Shown in pieces: positions 7,843-17,127 of a stretch of DNA of 64,000 nucleotides. This DNA comes from an uncultured Phocaeicola sp. (lineage in GTDB: Bacteria > Bacteroidota > Bacteroidia > Bacteroidales > Bacteroidaceae), in assembly GCA_948956705.1 (NCBI GenBank), contig CARCZS010000007.1:1-64000 (forward strand), in the 5' to 3' direction. The notes below the pieces were generated by a model, which was given only the letters and a program-made list of their open reading frames with translations, searched no databases and was not told where the DNA came from. The position numbers and the translations under genes are program-made. Position 1 is the stretch's first letter, and every line of letters begins with the position of its first letter.

Positions 7843-8679
7843 TTAGATTTTTTCAAAGACTTTCAGATATGAAACCTGACAAGTGTTATTCGATGTATTG
7901 GTTTCTGTTATTTCCAAACGAATATAACGGGCAACCACCGGTGAAGGCAATACAACTTCTTCATAAGCCGGAATCAACGGACTGGTAAAGCCGGTTACTA
8001 CAGTTCCGTCGGGTGCAGTCCATGGCAATGAGAATGTAAATCCACCGACTTTTTCGAAGTTCTCATTATCGGTGCTGACATAAATATTCATATTCTTAAC
8101 AGTACCGTAATTGTTACCATTTGAATAATATCTTCTACCAATATGGAACATAGCACATTCTTGTTCTTCTTTCATATCAATTTCCAAGATATAAGGAAGA
8201 GGAACTGAATAGCTGTACGGACTGTGCCAGAATGTTGCACGGTTTTCATTAAACAAGCTGGCATATCCACCACCGTCACCGGCTTCAACACCATTACCGG
8301 TAGCTGTCCAACGAGTCCAGTCATACTGCAAAAATTCTTGTCCGTTATATTTCTGCAATACAGTGAAAGTAGTCTGGCGATAGCCGGATCTTACACTGAC
8401 AGTAGCAGTACGATAATTGCTGTCTGTATTGGCAGAAGTTGCAGTCACAGTAATCTCCTTACCGTTTACTGACACCTGACACCAATCTGCATCTACATTG
8501 TCAACGACAATGGCAGAAGAGATATCCGTATCTGCGGTTACAGTAGCACTGGAATTGGCAGCAGCGTCTAGCACGGCACGCTCTACAACGATATAACCGA
8601 CATACGGTTGCTCATATTCGGAACATCCGCAAACAATGGCCGATAAAAAGAGCAAAAGTAAATATGATATTTTTTTCAT
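7843..8679 (-). CDS. BACON-domain plus discoidin-like (F5/8 type C) lipoprotein
   Basis: A 278-residue lipoprotein: signal peptide and lipobox (MKKISYLLLLFLSAIVCGC), a BACON-like beta domain at about residues 30-110 (DNVDADWCQVSVNGKEIT, YRTATVSVRSG, QTTFTVLQK), and a C-terminal F5/8 type C-like domain at about 125-278 (FHIGRRYYSNGNNYGTVKN, VVARYIRLEITET). Both domain types bind carbohydrate or mucin in other Bacteroides proteins, so this is probably a surface glycan-binding protein in the SusE/F position. The ATG at 8679 is preferred over 8691 because it begins the signal peptide. It starts 35 bases after susD. Confidence 0.8.
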   Translation of the reverse strand: MKKISYLLLLFLSAIVCGCSEYEQPYVGYIVVERAVLDAAANSSATVTADTDISSAIVVDNVDADWCQVSVNGKEITVTATSANTDSNYRTATVSVRSGYRQTTFTVLQKYNGQEFLQYDWTRWTATGNGVEAGDGGGYASLFNENRATFWHSPYSYSVPLPYILEIDMKEEQECAMFHIGRRYYSNGNNYGTVKNMNIYVSTDNENFEKVGGFTFSLPWTAPDGTVVTGFTSPLIPAYEEVVLPSPVVARYIRLEITETNTSNNTCQVSYLKVFEKI

Positions 8680-8714
8680 TTGTATATCCATTTTAAATTA
8701 GTAAATCTGTTTTG

Positions 8715-10502
8715 TTAGGGGTTCTGTTCCAACTTGTAAGGATAAGCATCATACTGAAGCTGTGGAATGAACTCACATACCGATGGCGAGTTATACGGAA
8801 TTTCATAGAATTTATCACCCTGAGCTATGGTATGTCCTCCCGGATATCTTCTATCCATAGTGTAGCGCCAACGGAATACGTCGAAACGACGATGACCTTC
8901 CCATGCAAGTTCCAGCATGCGTTCTTCTTCAATAATCTTATGAACATCTTTCGGACTTCCATTTTCAGCAGTAGCTATGTTTGTCATTGTCCATTCAGGT
9001 ATACCTGCTCTATCACGAAGAATATTGATATCATCCAACGTAGCTTGTACGGAACCACCCTTTTCATAATTAGCTTCGGCACGTATCAGATACATTTCAG
9101 CCAAACGAGAGATGATGGGCGACCACAAATGTTTGCTCTGTTCCTGATAAGAACATTTGTTGATAGCATAAACAAGGAAAAGAGAAGACTTACCACGCTT
9201 AGTGGAAGCATCAAACACTTTAGGTTCGATACGGCCTATATGCTTGTTACCGTCCTGACCTACGACATAGTAACGAGTACCTGTATTGTAGGCTTCTTCT
9301 TGGATGGTAGCACTTTGGAATTTAGAAGCGTCTTTGGTAATAAGGAATGTACCGTCAGCCTGCTTTTCTACATCCAACTGTTTGTATTCATAGTTGGCTG
9401 TGTTAGCTTGCTTAACAGCATAAGCAAATGTCCAGTCTTCGTATACATTGTTGGGATATCCAACTGGAGTATAGTCGCCTACGCCATCTTCTACATATCT
9501 CTTCACAATAAATTTGCTACGCAAGTCCTGAGGCATATTGTTATCATTCAAATGCAGCTCCAACAGTTCCAAATATCTTGAAGAAGGAGACATTTCTTCC
9601 CAACCGGAACCATCGATGCGGATGTACATACTACCCATACGGCTGTATCCATCGTCATCTTTGTCAAGTGTACGACGTACTGCAAAAATGGTTTCCTTGT
9701 TGTCTTCAGGAATGAGTTGTGAATAAGTAGCAAAGCGGTTTCCTCTTTCCAACTCAAAACGTCCTGATGTAATTACATTGTTAGCCATTTCCCATGCACC
9801 GTCCCAATTCTCCATATAGAGATAGACTCTAGCCAACAGAGCTTCAGCAGCTTCTTTAGTAGCATAGATGTTTGATTTGGGAGTCTCTCCTTGCTGCAGT
9901 GTCAGATAAGTGATAGCATCCTTCAAGTCGAGAACCACCTGATCATAAACTTCGGCAACAGTAGAACGACTTTGAGGCAAATCATTCGGGTCACTTGTCA
10001 ATTTCAAAGGCAAGCCGGGATTCTGTGTCGGATTATTAGAATAAGGCTGTGCAAACTCATTAACCAGCAAGAAGTAGCTCAATGCACGCAAATAATAGTT
10101 TTCACCCATCATGATGGTTTGCTCACGAGTGCTTTCATTACCCAATCCTTGAACAATTTCAATAATCTTATTACAGTTACCGATTACACGATAACCGAGC
10201 TCCCAAGTATATTCTGTGGTAGAGCTGGCAATGTTTCGGCTATAATCATACAATTTAAAAGTTGCACCGGTTGAAGTTCCGTTCCAAGTAACATCATCAG
10301 CACCGAAAGCCCAAAAATAGTATCCGTTGTCAATCAATCCACCGTCATTTTTCAACAAGCGATAACTTCCCTGAGACAGTTCAAGGAGGTTCTTATTGTC
10401 GAATTGTTCCTCCATCACACCATCATACATGGTAATGTCCAGGTTGCATCCGGTCATTCCGAACGCCATTCCCATGGCACCTAGTATATATTTTATTTTC
10501 AT
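8715..10502 (-). CDS. SusD-like nutrient-binding outer-membrane lipoprotein
   Basis: A 595-residue RagB/SusD protein. The signal peptide ends in the lipobox MTGC; the TPR-like scaffold contains ENYYLRALSYFLLVNEFAQPY, cut here into ENYYLRALSYF and LLVNEFAQPY, and ATKEAAEALLARVYLYMENW-type helices. The C-terminal hallmark is IIEEERMLELAWEGHRR followed by FDVFRW. SusD proteins cap the SusC transporter and bind glycan at the cell surface. It begins 25 bases after susC and precedes the BACON/discoidin lipoprotein. Nothing in the protein itself names the substrate. Confidence 0.94.
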   Translation of the reverse strand: MKIKYILGAMGMAFGMTGCNLDITMYDGVMEEQFDNKNLLELSQGSYRLLKNDGGLIDNGYYFWAFGADDVTWNGTSTGATFKLYDYSRNIASSTTEYTWELGYRVIGNCNKIIEIVQGLGNESTREQTIMMGENYYLRALSYFLLVNEFAQPYSNNPTQNPGLPLKLTSDPNDLPQSRSTVAEVYDQVVLDLKDAITYLTLQQGETPKSNIYATKEAAEALLARVYLYMENWDGAWEMANNVITSGRFELERGNRFATYSQLIPEDNKETIFAVRRTLDKDDDGYSRMGSMYIRIDGSGWEEMSPSSRYLELLELHLNDNNMPQDLRSKFIVKRYVEDGVGDYTPVGYPNNVYEDWTFAYAVKQANTANYEYKQLDVEKQADGTFLITKDASKFQSATIQEEAYNTGTRYYVVGQDGNKHIGRIEPKVFDASTKRGKSSLFLVYAINKCSYQEQSKHLWSPIISRLAEMYLIRAEANYEKGGSVQATLDDINILRDRAGIPEWTMTNIATAENGSPKDVHKIIEEERMLELAWEGHRRFDVFRWRYTMDRRYPGGHTIAQGDKFYEIPYNSPSVCEFIPQLQYDAYPYKLEQNP

Positions 10503-10527
10503 AATGTTTTCATTTAGATATTAGAAA

Positions 10528-13500
10528 TTAGAATTGAACACTCAATCCTAAAGTAAAGCGTCTTACTGTAGGATAGCCGAAGCTTCCGGCACTACCATTA
10601 TAATCTGAAGAGTACAGGATTTCCGGGTCTTGTCCTGAGAAGCTGGTAATGGTAAACAAGTTCTCACCACCGACACTCAAATTAGCAGACTTCACGCCCA
10701 ATGGTTCCAACCAACGTTTCGGGAAGCTATAAGCTAAAGAAAGAGATTTCAATTTAAAATAGTCACCGTTTTCCAAATAGCGTGTAGATTCTCTATCGGC
10801 ACCGTTATTACCACCATCAATCAACTGAGGATGTGTAGCGATATCACCCGGTTTTTCCCAACGGCTCCATCCGTCTTTCAATTTCATAGGCGGCTGAGAG
10901 TTACGTCCGCAGTCACGGTCAAGTGCACCGGCACGCTGTCCATTGTAAATCTTAGCTCCGGTAGCAAATGTAAAGTTAGCGTTCAAAGTGAAACCTTTCC
11001 ATGTCAAATTCGTGCTGATAGCACCATTAAATTTAGGAGTAGGCACTTCATCCAACAATACACGAGTTGCCTGGTTGTAATCACCGGTAACTGTCTTATT
11101 GCCTTCTTCATCTACCTTAAACCACAATGGAGTTCCCGTTTGTGAATCCACACCTGCCCATTCGCGCAAATACCAGTTTCTGTAAGGATAACCCACAGCT
11201 GTTGCCTGTGATGTAAGTTCATCACCGTCAGGAAGGTAAGTAATCTCATTCTTATTATAGCCTAAGTTGAAGCTAACATCCCAATAAAGGTCTTTCGTTC
11301 TGATGATTTCAGGAGTAACAGTCACTTCAAAACCTTGATTCGTCATTTTACCATTATTGGCAGTCTGACGGTTATAACCTGTTACAGCAGGCAAGTGTTT
11401 CAAATAAATAAGATTCTTTACATCTTTGTGATAGTAGTCAAATACAATGCTTAAACGATCAAACAAACGTACATCCAAACCGAAGTCTAAAGTAGCTGTT
11501 TCTTCCCAAGAGAGGTCGGGATTTCCCAAGTAATTGGAATACAAACCCACTTTGCTACCATATTGTGTAGTACTAGCCAGCATGGTAGCCCATTCATAAG
11601 CACCATCAGGTAAGTTACCGGAAATACCATAAGAAATACGGGGTTTCAATTCATTCACCCATTTAAGATTACTCATGAATTCTTCCTTATGCATACTCCA
11701 ACCACCACCGACAGACCAGAAAGGAGCCCAACGTTTGTTAGAACCAAACTGTGATGAACCGTCTACACGGAACATTACCTGAAAGAGGTATTTATTATCG
11801 TAAGAATAGTTACCGTTAAAATAATAAGCGGCATTTTTCTTCTCAACTTTAGTACCGCCCACTTTAGGATTAGCCACACCACCGTTCAGAATTTCATTAC
11901 CTTGGAACATCTGTGAAGCCTGACCGGTCATGCTATAATAACGATATTCATCGTAGTCATAACCCAAATACGCGTTGATTTCGTGTACATCATTGAAAGT
12001 CTTTAAGAAACGAAGCAACTGGCTGGTATAAATGGTACGGACATTAGAATTACTGTTGTAGATAGTACCCTGGAGTGATTCTTGTCCCACTGCCATCGGG
12101 TCATAGTAATTCTCACCATAACTATTGCTCAATCCCACTTTGTTATTAGAAACAAAAGTCAACCAATCAAAAATTTTATAGTCGAAACCGACACCGATAT
12201 CCATAGCGTTAGAACGTGACTTACCCCAGTTCAAACGATTGTTGTACAGCCAGTTGGAGCTTCCGTCAGAATACCAGTAATCACGTGGGTCTGCAGTTGC
12301 AGCATCTTCTTTACTCGGTCGGCCTTCTGTTCCGATTTTTACATTGCCCTGAGAGTCATAGGGAGTATCCCATGGAGTATAGCTAGTGTGAGACAAACCA
12401 TACTGCTGATCGAATGTCTCCTTATAGCTGGTAGACAATTTGGCTCTCAATGTCAAACGGTCATTAACAATATAATCAGTGTTCACTCTCAACGTGAAAC
12501 GGTCATAATCATATCCTTTGATAGCACCTTCTTCTGTATAATAGTCAGCAGAAATATAAGATTTTATTCGGTCATTACCATACTTATATCCGATGTTGTA
12601 GTTCTGTGTCAGAGCATTCTGTGTAGCAAAATCCCACCAGTCAAAATTCTGTTCCTTCAAATAAGGCTGAAGCCACTGTTGGTCTTGTAATGTTCCGGCA
12701 TTGGTATAAGCGGTAACCAGATAATCATAATATTCGGCACCGTTCATCATTTCAAGGTTACCCTTTTGCAATTGAGAAATACCGAACTTCACAGAAGCAT
12801 CAAAAGAAGAGCCACCGGTAGTGGCACGTTTAGTAACAACCTGTACTACACCGTTAGCACCACGAGAACCGTAAAGTGCCGTAGCCGAACCGTCTTTCAA
12901 AATAGAGATACTTTCAATATCATTCGGGTTCAAATCAGCCATGGCATCACCTACTACACCATCAATAACCCAAAGAGGCTCTGTATTACCACGAAGTGAA
13001 CCGGTACCACGTACCCGGATACTTACACCGGCACCCGGTCGACCGGAAGTAGGTGTAACTACTACACCGGCAACTTTACCCTGCAACATATTGGCCACAC
13101 TTGGAGTAGTAACCGTCTTCAATTTGTCTGATTTTACAGAAGCGATAGAACCGGTGATAGAACTCTTGCGTTGTACACCGTAACCTACTACCACTACCTC
13201 ATCCAAAGTCTCGGTATCTTCTTTCAAAATCACTTTCATCGGCTTGCCGTCCCACACAATCTGCTGTTCTGCATAACCCACAAACGAGATAACGATTACA
13301 TCGCCTTTCTTCACGTTAGAAATGATAAAATCTCCGTCTATACCAGTAATACCTCCATTGGTTGTTCCTTTTACAACGACTGAAGCTCCGATAACGGATT
13401 CACCATTTTGGTCCAATACAACACCTGTACAGGTATTGTCCTGCTGCACGATAGATACTCCTGTAGCTGCTGCGTGAGGCGCTGCCTGCATAAATCCGGT

Positions 13501-13557
13501 AGAAAAACCAGATAAAAGTAGTATCGCACTTACTAATTTAAGTTGCTCTCTTCTCAT
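10528..13557 (-). CDS. SusC-like TonB-linked outer-membrane transporter
   Basis: A 1009-residue SusC/RagA family receptor. After the signal peptide comes a carboxypeptidase D regulatory-like domain (about residues 42-115, CTGVVLDQNGESVIGASV), the TonB-box region ETLDEVVVVGYG, the plug with the SusC signature (RGTGSLRGNTEPLWVIDGV, SISILKDGSATALYGSRGA) and a 22-strand barrel ending in an aromatic residue (LGLSVQF). It imports glycan fragments in partnership with the SusD-like protein. The operon has no glycoside hydrolase, anti-sigma factor or hybrid regulator within this window, so the substrate and the control mechanism are open. Confidence 0.95.
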   Translation of the reverse strand: MRREQLKLVSAILLLSGFSTGFMQAAPHAAATGVSIVQQDNTCTGVVLDQNGESVIGASVVVKGTTNGGITGIDGDFIISNVKKGDVIVISFVGYAEQQIVWDGKPMKVILKEDTETLDEVVVVGYGVQRKSSITGSIASVKSDKLKTVTTPSVANMLQGKVAGVVVTPTSGRPGAGVSIRVRGTGSLRGNTEPLWVIDGVVGDAMADLNPNDIESISILKDGSATALYGSRGANGVVQVVTKRATTGGSSFDASVKFGISQLQKGNLEMMNGAEYYDYLVTAYTNAGTLQDQQWLQPYLKEQNFDWWDFATQNALTQNYNIGYKYGNDRIKSYISADYYTEEGAIKGYDYDRFTLRVNTDYIVNDRLTLRAKLSTSYKETFDQQYGLSHTSYTPWDTPYDSQGNVKIGTEGRPSKEDAATADPRDYWYSDGSSNWLYNNRLNWGKSRSNAMDIGVGFDYKIFDWLTFVSNNKVGLSNSYGENYYDPMAVGQESLQGTIYNSNSNVRTIYTSQLLRFLKTFNDVHEINAYLGYDYDEYRYYSMTGQASQMFQGNEILNGGVANPKVGGTKVEKKNAAYYFNGNYSYDNKYLFQVMFRVDGSSQFGSNKRWAPFWSVGGGWSMHKEEFMSNLKWVNELKPRISYGISGNLPDGAYEWATMLASTTQYGSKVGLYSNYLGNPDLSWEETATLDFGLDVRLFDRLSIVFDYYHKDVKNLIYLKHLPAVTGYNRQTANNGKMTNQGFEVTVTPEIIRTKDLYWDVSFNLGYNKNEITYLPDGDELTSQATAVGYPYRNWYLREWAGVDSQTGTPLWFKVDEEGNKTVTGDYNQATRVLLDEVPTPKFNGAISTNLTWKGFTLNANFTFATGAKIYNGQRAGALDRDCGRNSQPPMKLKDGWSRWEKPGDIATHPQLIDGGNNGADRESTRYLENGDYFKLKSLSLAYSFPKRWLEPLGVKSANLSVGGENLFTITSFSGQDPEILYSSDYNGSAGSFGYPTVRRFTLGLSVQF

Positions 13558-13698
13558 AGATTTTAATTTAAGGATGTGTTTACTGTTAATTGAATAAAAT
13601 GCGTTTGTCCACGCCCGCTCTGTAATAAGTTTTTGCCTTTACACATGTTTTAAAATTAATAAATTGATTATTTTTTAAGTACAATTATATTTTGGATG

Positions 13699-13706
13699 CA
13701 AATATA
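13699..13706 (-). promoter_or_regulatory. -7 promoter element (TATATTTG) for the susCD operon
   Basis: Minus-strand TATATTTGC, leaving a leader of about 135 bases before the susC ATG at 13557. Such a long leader leaves room for post-transcriptional control. The rest of the 13558-14001 gap is AT-rich with no gene seen. Confidence 0.45.
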
Positions 13707-14001
13707 CAAATACAAATATTAAATACAGCACATTATTGATATTTTTTGTAAAAAGGTAATAACAAACATCTAAGGAAGAAGGCAATCATCACGTAGGTTC
13801 ATTTTTATAACAAGCCGAAAGCAAAGGATATATGGATATTAAAAGAAAATATTTATCTTTGCCGAAATTAGAATGCTTGGTTCCAAGCAAAAGGACTAAA
13901 ATAGTTATTATTAAAGCATTGATAACTAATGCTGTTTACAAACTTAGTATTTTTATTCTAAGTATCGAAGTTTTCTCACAACCTCTTTCTGTAAATAGTG
14001 T

Positions 14002-14009
14002 TATCTTTG
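14002..14009 (+). promoter_or_regulatory. -7 promoter element (TATCTTTG) for nnr
   Basis: Perfect TAnnTTTG match 25 bases upstream of the ATG at 14035. Confidence 0.6.
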
Positions 14010-14034
14010 CACATCCAAACAAAAGAGATTGAAT

Positions 14035-15570
14035 ATGAAAATTATTTCGAGTACCCATCTAAAAGAGCTGGACAAATACACTATAGCCAATGAACCCATA
14101 GCCTCCATTGACTTGATGGAACGAGCTGCCCATGAACTGACACGTGCCATTATGCGCCGTTGGAATAACTCTTTCCATATCGTCGTTTTTGCCGGCCCCG
14201 GAAACAATGGAGGAGATGCATTAGCCGTAGCACGACTGCTGTCACAACAGAACTATCGGGTAGAGGTTTTCCTGTTCAATACCAAAGGAGAATTATCCGA
14301 AGAGTGCCAAATCAACCTTGCCCGCCTGAAAGAATGTGGCTCTGTCTACTTTACAGAAGTAAGTACAAAATTTGATCCTCCTGTACTGACAGAAAAGCAT
14401 CTGGTAGTAGACGGACTATTCGGTTCCGGCCTCAACAAGCCATTAAACGGAGGATTTGCCGCGGTAGTGAAGTATATAAATGCTTCCAAATCGCCGGTAG
14501 TAGCCATCGATATTCCCTCAGGATTAATGGGAGAAGACAACACCTATAATATAAGGCAAAGTATCATGCGTGCAGATGTGACGCTTAGTATCCAATTGCC
14601 CAAACTTTCGTTTTTCTTCCCTGAAAACGAAGATATTGTAGGCGAATGGGAATTATTGAATATCGGATTGAAGACTGAATTTATAGAAACGGTAGAAAGT
14701 TCTTTCTTCACCACGGAAGAAGCAGAGATACGTAACCTTATCAAACCGAGAAAGCGGTTCGCACACAAGGGAACATTCGGTCATGGACTATTAATTGCAG
14801 GTTCTTATGGCATGGCCGGAGCTTCTATCTTATCGGCCCGTGCATGTCTGCGTTCAGGTATCGGACTGCTGACAGTGCATGTTCCTATCCATAACCATGA
14901 TTTAATGCAATCTACTGTACCCGAAGCTATTGTACATACCGATATACATGAACGTTATTTTGCTGAGCCGACCGATATTGACCGCTATCAAGCGATAGCC
15001 ATCGGTCCCGGACTGGGGCAAGAAGAAGATACCGCCCTCGCTATGATGGAACAGATACAGAACTGCCCGCTACCGTTAGTACTGGATGCTGATGCCCTGA
15101 ATATTCTAAGCACCCACCGCAGTTGGTTAAGCCGACTGCCGAAACGCTGTATCCTCACTCCCCATTTAGGTGAGTTGGAACGCCTTATCGGAAAGTGTAT
15201 GGATACCTACGAACGCTTAGTCAAGACTAAAGAACTTGCCGCTTATCTGCAAAGCTACATCGTAGTAAAAGGTTCCTGGAGTGCCGTGGTAACCCCGGAA
15301 GGGAATTGCTATTTCAATCCGACCGGTAATCCCGGTATGGCAACAGCCGGAAGCGGTGATGTATTGACCGGTATCCTACTTTCACTATTGTCACAAGGAC
15401 ATTCGCAAGAAGAGGCTTCCCGACTGGGTGTCTATGTACATGGCTTAGCAGGAGACATTGCCGCTCAGCAAAAAGGAGAAATAGGTATGACTTCAAGTGA
15501 TATCGTAGAAGCACTTCCTGCTGCTTGGAAGAAATTAAGCGAAACAAAAGCCGGATTTACAAAAGAATAG
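14035..15570 (+). CDS. nnr: Bifunctional NAD(P)H-hydrate repair enzyme (epimerase plus ADP-dependent dehydratase)
   Basis: A 511-residue fusion that repairs damaged NADH/NADPH hydrates. The N-terminal YjeF_N epimerase domain (about residues 1-215) has VVFAGPGNNGGDALAVARL and VVAIDIPSGL. The C-terminal YjeF_C dehydratase domain (about 230-505) has KGTFGHGLLIAGSYGMAGA, AIGPGLGQ, LVLDADALNIL and the nucleotide-site motif GNPGMATAGSGDVLTG. It equals the E. coli Nnr/YjeF domain order. The ATG at 14035 (MKIISSTHL) is chosen over a TTG two codons upstream. The next gene starts 36 bases later but has its own -7 element. Confidence 0.93.
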   Translation: MKIISSTHLKELDKYTIANEPIASIDLMERAAHELTRAIMRRWNNSFHIVVFAGPGNNGGDALAVARLLSQQNYRVEVFLFNTKGELSEECQINLARLKECGSVYFTEVSTKFDPPVLTEKHLVVDGLFGSGLNKPLNGGFAAVVKYINASKSPVVAIDIPSGLMGEDNTYNIRQSIMRADVTLSIQLPKLSFFFPENEDIVGEWELLNIGLKTEFIETVESSFFTTEEAEIRNLIKPRKRFAHKGTFGHGLLIAGSYGMAGASILSARACLRSGIGLLTVHVPIHNHDLMQSTVPEAIVHTDIHERYFAEPTDIDRYQAIAIGPGLGQEEDTALAMMEQIQNCPLPLVLDADALNILSTHRSWLSRLPKRCILTPHLGELERLIGKCMDTYERLVKTKELAAYLQSYIVVKGSWSAVVTPEGNCYFNPTGNPGMATAGSGDVLTGILLSLLSQGHSQEEASRLGVYVHGLAGDIAAQQKGEIGMTSSDIVEALPAAWKKLSETKAGFTKE

Positions 15571-15571
15571 C

Positions 15572-15579
15572 TATATTTG
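15572..15579 (+). promoter_or_regulatory. -7 promoter element (TATATTTG) for the DUF4831 gene
   Basis: TATATTTGC lies directly after the nnr stop and 27 bases before the ATG at 15607. Confidence 0.5.
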
Positions 15580-15606
15580 CCCTTACCTATATAAGAAAAG
15601 GAAATT

Positions 15607-16659
15607 ATGAAAAGAGGATTAATAATTGCAGCAGGTATACTGATTTCATTGAGTAGTGCTGCACAGGATTTCAGTAAATATACTCCGGGAACCATGGGAG
15701 AAGGTGTCGTTTATTACTTGCCCAAAACCGAAATAGAACTGGAAGTAGTGGCTACCAAAGTAACCTATACACCGGGAGAATTATGCCAGTATGCCAACAG
15801 GTATCTACGCATGACGAACATCTCGGCCCAACCAGAAACCTACTGGGAAATAAAAAGTATCAAAGCGAAAGCTATCGGTGTCCCCGACCCGGATAATGCA
15901 TATATAGTGAAACTGAAAGATAAAAGTGCCGCTTCGCAAGTGGAACTGACCAACGACGGTATTATCAAAGCTATCAATACGACTTCACCGATAGAAAAAG
16001 CGCCGGCAACTCCGATTGCAAATACAGCCAAAAGACGTATAGATCCGCGCAGCTTTATGACTGAAGAGATTCTCAGCACCGCTTCTACTGCAAAGATGGC
16101 CGAACTGGTAGCTAAAGAAATCTACAATATCCGAGAAAGCAAAAACAGCCTTACCCGCGGACAAGCAGATTATATGCCCAAAGACGGTGCGGCACTGAAA
16201 CTGATGCTGGATAATCTGGACGAACAAGAACAAGCCATGACGCAAATGTTTGCGGGCATAACCGACCGTGAAGATAAAACCTTTACTATCCGCATAACTC
16301 CCACAGAAAGCATGAAAGATAAAATTGCTTTCCGATTTTCAAAAAAATTGGGTGTAGTAAGTGATGAAAACCTGGCAGGAGAACCTATCTATTTATCTGT
16401 CACCAATCAGGAAACGTTACCTCCGGCAGACGAAAAGGCAAAGGACAAAAAGAAAGTGGACGGTGTTATCTATAATATCCCGGGCAAGGCATCAGTCACT
16501 GTTGCCAGCCCCACCAAACGATACTTTGAAGGTGAGCTCCTCATTACACAGTTTGGAACCACCGAAGTATTAGTGGATAATTTATTTAATAAGAAAATAA
16601 ACACACGAGTACTTTTCGATCCCAATAACGGAAAAATTGTAAAAATAGACAAAGACTGA
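15607..16659 (+). CDS. DUF4831 family exported protein
   Basis: A 350-residue protein with a cleavable signal peptide (MKRGLIIAAGILISLSSAAQ) and no lipobox. The sequence fits the Bacteroidetes DUF4831 family: GEGVVYYLPKTEIELEVVAT at the start, a Lys/Asp-rich middle, and a C-terminal segment (ELLITQFGTTEVLVDNLFN). The family has no assigned function; periplasmic location is inferred. It is followed by a strong terminator, so the unit ends here. Confidence 0.8.
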   Translation: MKRGLIIAAGILISLSSAAQDFSKYTPGTMGEGVVYYLPKTEIELEVVATKVTYTPGELCQYANRYLRMTNISAQPETYWEIKSIKAKAIGVPDPDNAYIVKLKDKSAASQVELTNDGIIKAINTTSPIEKAPATPIANTAKRRIDPRSFMTEEILSTASTAKMAELVAKEIYNIRESKNSLTRGQADYMPKDGAALKLMLDNLDEQEQAMTQMFAGITDREDKTFTIRITPTESMKDKIAFRFSKKLGVVSDENLAGEPIYLSVTNQETLPPADEKAKDKKKVDGVIYNIPGKASVTVASPTKRYFEGELLITQFGTTEVLVDNLFNKKINTRVLFDPNNGKIVKIDKD

Positions 16660-16684
16660 CAACTTCGATTTGCTCCAATCATAC

Positions 16685-16742
16685 ATACTGCCTTTATCCA
16701 TTCACCGCATACTGCCCCATGGATAAAGGCAGTATTTTGTTC
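16685..16742 (+). terminator. Strong intrinsic terminator after the DUF4831 gene
   Basis: A perfect 17-base stem ATACTGCCTTTATCCAT / ATGGATAAAGGCAGTAT with a 17-base loop, followed by TTTTGTT. The sequence from 16743 to 16917 holds no recognised feature other than a weak promoter-like GATTTTTG at 16855-16862. Confidence 0.85.
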
Positions 16743-16917
16743 TATAGAAAAAGCCCCATATACACTTGTTAATAGTTGATATAAATAAGTTTAACGAGTT
16801 TTTTTTGAACAGTATAAAAGCCATTTAGGACAGTAAACTACCAGAATAATTGCTGATTTTTGCAATCACAAAACAACTGAAAAGATATTAGTTTTACTAA
16901 CTTAATAAAATGAAAGT

Positions 16918-17028
16918 ATGAATACAACTACTCAGACAGCAAGCCTTGGAAATGTGAAGAAGGTATTTATGATGGCCACAGCAGCCGAAGCCGTTTTTAT
17001 TCTATTGTTGACTGCATTCTTTGCATAA
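16918..17028 (+). CDS. Candidate 36-residue single-span membrane protein
   Basis: An ATG at 16918 opens 36 codons ending in TAA at 17026-17028. The N-terminal half is polar (MNTTTQTASLGNVKKVFMM) and the C-terminal half is one hydrophobic helix (ATAAEAVFILLLTAFFA), giving an inner-membrane protein with a positive charge pair before the helix. It stands alone between two terminators: the DUF4831 terminator upstream and a bidirectional one 24 bases downstream. Its ATG overlaps the stop of a 3-codon frame (ATGAAAGTATGA). A promoter-like GATTTTTG lies at 16855, one mismatch from consensus. The next gene, read convergently, is an MFS transporter. No family is recognised. Confidence 0.5.
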   Translation: MNTTTQTASLGNVKKVFMMATAAEAVFILLLTAFFA

Positions 17029-17041
17029 GACCGACAGGCTG

Positions 17042-17098
17042 AAAAAAGAAGCTGCTGCAATCGATTGACAACACAATCCTTTGCAGCAGTTTTCTTTT
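17042..17098. terminator. Bidirectional terminator between the 36-codon ORF and the MFS gene
   Basis: Stem CTGCTGCAA (17052-17060) / TTGCAGCAG (17081-17089), with an inner GATTG/CAATC pair. It is flanked by GAAAAAAGAAG on the left and TTTTCTTTT on the right, so it can end transcripts from either side. Confidence 0.75.
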
Positions 17099-17127
17099 GG
17101 GAGTTTTTAAATAATAAGGGAGAAGCC

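Noticed and set aside
8712..9581. Long plus-strand frame of 289 codons opposite susD
   Set aside because: It lies fully antisense to a confident susD gene and reads as a hydrophobic shadow with no motif.
10528..13557. SusC gene as the receptor for the fructan locus
   Set aside because: It is over 20 kb away, has no copy of the shared operator dyad in its upstream region, and its operon contains no fructan-related gene.
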